Assembly (NCBI GenBank): GCA_964368765.1
Contig: CAYJCU010000036.1
Coordinates: 1 to 17,919, forward strand
Direction: 5' to 3'
Source: JADFUS01 sp964368765
Lineage (GTDB): Bacteria > Bacteroidota > Bacteroidia > Bacteroidales > Rikenellaceae
Length of the DNA stretch: 17,919 bases
In this document: in pieces, positions 16,169 to 17,919 of the stretch
Numbering within the stretch: position 1 is the first letter of the stretch
Layout: each line of letters starts with the position of its first letter
Position numbers and translations under genes: made by a program
Notes under the pieces: model-generated
What the model was told of the DNA's origin: nothing
Databases searched by the model: none
The model's input: the letters and a program-made list of their open reading frames with translations, nothing else

Positions 16169-16200
16169 TTCAGGGCTTCTCCATGCGAAGAAACCCTGAA
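16169..16200 (-). terminator. Terminator of the tandem gene array
   Basis: TTCAGGGCTTC (16169-16179) pairs with GAAG and CCCTGAA (16187-16190, 16194-16200), with a three-base bulge. On the minus strand the stem is followed by TTATTTTTTC. It lies 7 bases past the stop of the last array gene and separates it from the DUF4924 promoter. Confidence 0.72.
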
Positions 16201-16206
16201 AGCTTA

Positions 16207-16641
16207 CTATTTTTCTATTGGTAAATACTGATAAGGCACTTTTTCTATAGGTTTTGATGATTTAGTTTTACTGTTCTCATCTTTTACTGGGACACCCCAA
16301 CCATTACCAAAAAATATCCCTATAGCCTTTCCTGTCTCTGTTTCAATCATTACTTCTACAAGGTATCCATATTCCATATACTTACGGGCAAAATCATTGG
16401 TAAACCTTATTCTATATAACTCTTTTTTAGACCATGGTGCTTCAGGGTCTGCTGGTAATACTTTTATACTATATTCTGCCCCATCAACCCAGTAACGACT
16501 ATCGCCATACTCTAAAGCTGTCTTTTTAGCTATTTTTATAAGTTTTTCGACCCTCTCTTTCTCTGGCAGTTTTTTCAAATTTTCGCTTTGTGCAATAGCT
16601 CCTATTAAACACATAACCATAATTAATAATATTTTTTTCAT
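16207..16641 (-). CDS. Secreted protein, tandem array copy 1 (last in transcription order)
   Basis: This 144-residue protein is made with a signal peptide (MKKILLIMVMCLIGAIAQSE; AIA before Q is a signal peptidase I site), so it acts in the periplasm or outside. The mature part has a helix (about 28-46), strand-like segments around 57-64, 74-81 and 92-112, then a polar tail (120-144) that looks disordered except for PYQYLPIEK. The strand pattern, ending in VEVMIETETGKAIGIFFGNGWG, recalls PepSY or NTF2-like small domains, including some immunity proteins; the family was not identified. It is one of at least four head-to-tail copies with 525-base periodicity. Its middle is close to copy 3 and differs from copy 2. 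No promoter of its own was found. Confidence 0.78.
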   Translation of the reverse strand: MKKILLIMVMCLIGAIAQSENLKKLPEKERVEKLIKIAKKTALEYGDSRYWVDGAEYSIKVLPADPEAPWSKKELYRIRFTNDFARKYMEYGYLVEVMIETETGKAIGIFFGNGWGVPVKDENSKTKSSKPIEKVPYQYLPIEK

Positions 16642-16688
16642 AGAATTATAAGGATAAGTTATTATTAGCCTATGAGTAATATTGTAAT

Positions 16689-16723
16689 TTAGTAGTGTCC
16701 TGCAAACCTGAGGACACTACTAA
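16689..16723 (-). terminator. Intergenic hairpin between array copies 2 and 1
   Basis: TTAGTAGTGTCCT (16689-16701) pairs perfectly with AGGACACTACTAA (16711-16723) around a 9-base loop. It sits 9 bases past the stop of copy 2. No T run follows on the minus strand, so it may be a processing or stability element, or a partial terminator. Confidence 0.5.
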
Positions 16724-16731
16724 TACATTTA

Positions 16732-17166
16732 CTATTTTTCTATTGGTAAATGCTGATAAGGCACTTTTTCTATAGGTTTTGATGATTTAGTTTTACTGTT
16801 CTCATCTTTTACTGGGACACCCCAACCATTACCAAAAGTAATCCCCACTGCCTTTGCGGTCTCAGTTTCAATATATAGTTTCACTAAAAATCCAGCCTCC
16901 ATATACTCACTAGCAAAATTATTAGTAAATGTAATTACATACAGCTCATTTTTTGACATCGGTCTTTTGGGGTTTGGAGGTAAAATTTTAATTTCATACT
17001 CTGCCCCATCAACCCAGTAACGACTATCGCCATACTCTAAAGCTGTCTTTTTAGCTATTTTTATAAGTTTTTCGACCCTCTCTTTCTCTGGCAGTTTTTT
17101 CAAATTTTCGCTTTGTGCAATAGCTCCTATTAAACACATAACCATAATTAATAATATTTTTTTCAT
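16732..17166 (-). CDS. Secreted protein, tandem array copy 2 (divergent middle)
   Basis: The first 57 residues, including the signal peptide, are identical to the other full copies, and the C-terminal tail (120-144) is identical to copy 3 apart from V/M at 135 (PIEKVPYQHLPIEK). The middle is the most divergent of the array: EIKILPPNPKRPMSKNELYVITFTNNF in place of SIKVLPADPEAPWSKKELYRIRFTNDF (residues about 58-84), then SEYMEAGFLVKLYIETETAKAVGITF. Substitutions cluster at positions that would face one side of the strands, as expected if the copies recognise different partners; this is inference. GVPV at 116-119 matches copy 1. Confidence 0.77.
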   Translation of the reverse strand: MKKILLIMVMCLIGAIAQSENLKKLPEKERVEKLIKIAKKTALEYGDSRYWVDGAEYEIKILPPNPKRPMSKNELYVITFTNNFASEYMEAGFLVKLYIETETAKAVGITFGNGWGVPVKDENSKTKSSKPIEKVPYQHLPIEK

Positions 17167-17213
17167 AGAATTATAAGGATAAGTTATTATTAGCCTATGA
17201 GTAATATTGTAAT

Positions 17214-17248
17214 TTAGTAGTGTCCTGCAAACCTGAGGACACTACTAA
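17214..17248 (-). terminator. Intergenic hairpin between array copies 3 and 2
   Basis: It has the same perfect 13-base stem and 9-base loop as the hairpin 525 bases to the left, with no base changes, following the stop of copy 3. Confidence 0.5.
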
Positions 17249-17256
17249 TACATTTA

Positions 17257-17691
17257 CTATTTTTCTATTGGTAAATGCTGATAAGGCATTTTTTCTATAG
17301 GTTTTGATGATTTAGTTTTACTGTTCTCATCCTTTATAAGGTAGCCCCAACCATTACCAAAACCAATCGTAACAGCCTTTCCTGTCTCTGTTTCAATCAT
17401 TACATCTACAAGGTATCCATATTCCATATACTTACGGGCAAAATCATTAGTAAACCTTATTCTATATAACTCTTTTTTAGACCATGGTGCTTCAGGGTCT
17501 GCTGGTAATACTTTTATACTATATTCTGCCCCATCAACCCAGTAACGACTATCGCCATACTCTAAAGCTGTCTTTTTAGCTATTTTTATAAGTTTTTCGA
17601 CCCTCTCTTTCTCTGGCAGTTTTTTCAAATTTTCGCTTTGTGCAATAGCTCCTATTAAACACATAACCATAATTAATAATATTTTTTTCAT
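17257..17691 (-). CDS. Secreted protein, tandem array copy 3 (mosaic)
   Basis: This full 144-residue copy has the shared signal peptide and N-terminus. Residues 58 to about 93 match copy 1 (SIKVLPADPEAPWSKKELY, FARKYMEYGYLV). From about residue 100 on it matches the partial copy 4 instead (GKAVTIGFGNGWGY, then an LIKDEN or PIKDEN tail). The switch within one gene points to recombination or gene conversion between neighbours. Apart from this it has the same layout, spacer and hairpin as the other copies and no promoter of its own. Confidence 0.77.
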   Translation of the reverse strand: MKKILLIMVMCLIGAIAQSENLKKLPEKERVEKLIKIAKKTALEYGDSRYWVDGAEYSIKVLPADPEAPWSKKELYRIRFTNDFARKYMEYGYLVDVMIETETGKAVTIGFGNGWGYLIKDENSKTKSSKPIEKMPYQHLPIEK

Positions 17692-17738
17692 AGAATTATA
17701 AGGATAAGTTATTATTAGCCTATGAGTAATATTGTAAT

Positions 17739-17773
17739 TTAGTAGTGTCCTGCAAACCTGAGGACACTACTAA
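17739..17773 (-). terminator. Intergenic hairpin between array copies 4 and 3
   Basis: This is the third identical copy of the 13-base stem hairpin, again 9 bases past a stop codon (that of the partial copy 4). Confidence 0.5.
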
Positions 17774-17781
17774 TACATTTA

Positions 17782-17919
17782 CTATTTTTCTATTGGTAAA
17801 TGCTGATAAGGCACTTTTTCTATAGGTTTTGATGATTTAGTTTTACTGTTCTCATCTTTTATAGGGTAGCCCCAACCATTACCAAAACCAATCGTAACAG
17901 CCTTTCCTGTCTCTGTTTC
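17782..17919 (-). CDS. Secreted protein, tandem array copy 4 (partial, cut by window edge)
   Basis: Only the last 45 codons and the stop are in the window. They encode ETETGKAVTIGFGNGWGYPI followed by the shared KDENSKTKSSKPIEKVPYQHLPIEK tail. The visible part differs from copy 3 at only a few bases near 17858-17865 (PIKDEN instead of LIKDEN). The start lies beyond 17919. Confidence 0.75.
   Translation of the reverse strand, partial: ETETGKAVTIGFGNGWGYPIKDENSKTKSSKPIEKVPYQHLPIEK

Larger units (their letters stand above)
16207..17919 (-). repeat. Tandem array of 525-base units (three full, one partial)
   Basis: Stop codons fall at 16207, 16732, 17257 and 17782, exactly 525 bases apart; each unit is a 435-base gene plus a 90-base spacer. 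Between units the stretch from codon 57 back through the signal peptide, the spacer and the next gene's 3' tail is essentially identical (for example 16475-16731 against 17000-17256). The gene middles differ. The array continues past the right edge of the window. Confidence 0.93.

Noticed and set aside
16207..17919. Array proteins as lipoproteins, using the cysteine in the signal peptide
   Set aside because: Cys11 lies in the middle of the hydrophobic stretch (VMCLIG) without a lipobox, while AIA before Q gives a normal signal peptidase I site.
16207..17919. CRISPR-like array
   Set aside because: The 525-base periodicity comes from repeated coding units, not short repeats with unique spacers.

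Overview
The window comes from an AT-rich member of the Bacteroidota, most likely the order Bacteroidales. The evidence is the gene content: a tryptophanase of the Bacteroides type, a DUF4924 protein, an outer-membrane beta-barrel protein with a carboxypeptidase-regulatory-like N-terminus, and a LytS/LytTR two-component pair. Two promoters also fit the Bacteroidetes pattern of a TTG/TTTG box, 19 bases, then TAnnTTTG. No rRNA, tRNA, CRISPR array or intact transposase gene was seen.

Layout from left to right. Positions 1-390 are non-coding. They hold two exact 19-base repeats 100 bases apart that resemble the end of an IS21-type element. Positions 391-5211 (minus strand) form an operon read as outer-membrane barrel protein, then sensor histidine kinase, then LytTR response regulator, with its own promoter at 5254-5283. 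Upstream are a lipoprotein of unknown function (5343-6254, minus) and tryptophanase tnaA (6340-7719, minus). Positions 7720-8666 form a roughly 950-base gene-free region with two palindromic islands. One of these is a 144-base rod-like imperfect palindrome (8428-8571). Two unrecognised plus-strand genes follow: a small cytoplasmic protein and a lipoprotein (8667-9720), closed by a strong terminator. A hairpin-dense, unusually GC-rich stretch (9859-10059) separates them from the convergent minus-strand genes.

Positions 10082-13197 (minus) carry panB (pantothenate/CoA synthesis) followed by a CPA2-type cation/proton antiporter with two C-terminal RCK_C domains. Positions 13365-16084 (minus) form a tight operon of DUF4924 protein, sodium:solute symporter, and a flavin-binding (PNPOx-like) protein fused to a two-cluster ferredoxin. 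Its promoter is at 16123-16153.

The right end (16207-17919 and beyond the window) is the most unusual part. It is a head-to-tail array of at least four copies of a 525-base unit, each encoding a 144-residue secreted protein. The signal peptide, N-terminal helix, C-terminal tail and intergenic hairpin are essentially identical between copies, while the middle (residues about 58-119) varies in a mosaic way. This suggests tandem duplication with flank homogenisation and diversification of one surface. It recalls tandem immunity-gene arrays, but the family was not identified from sequence alone.
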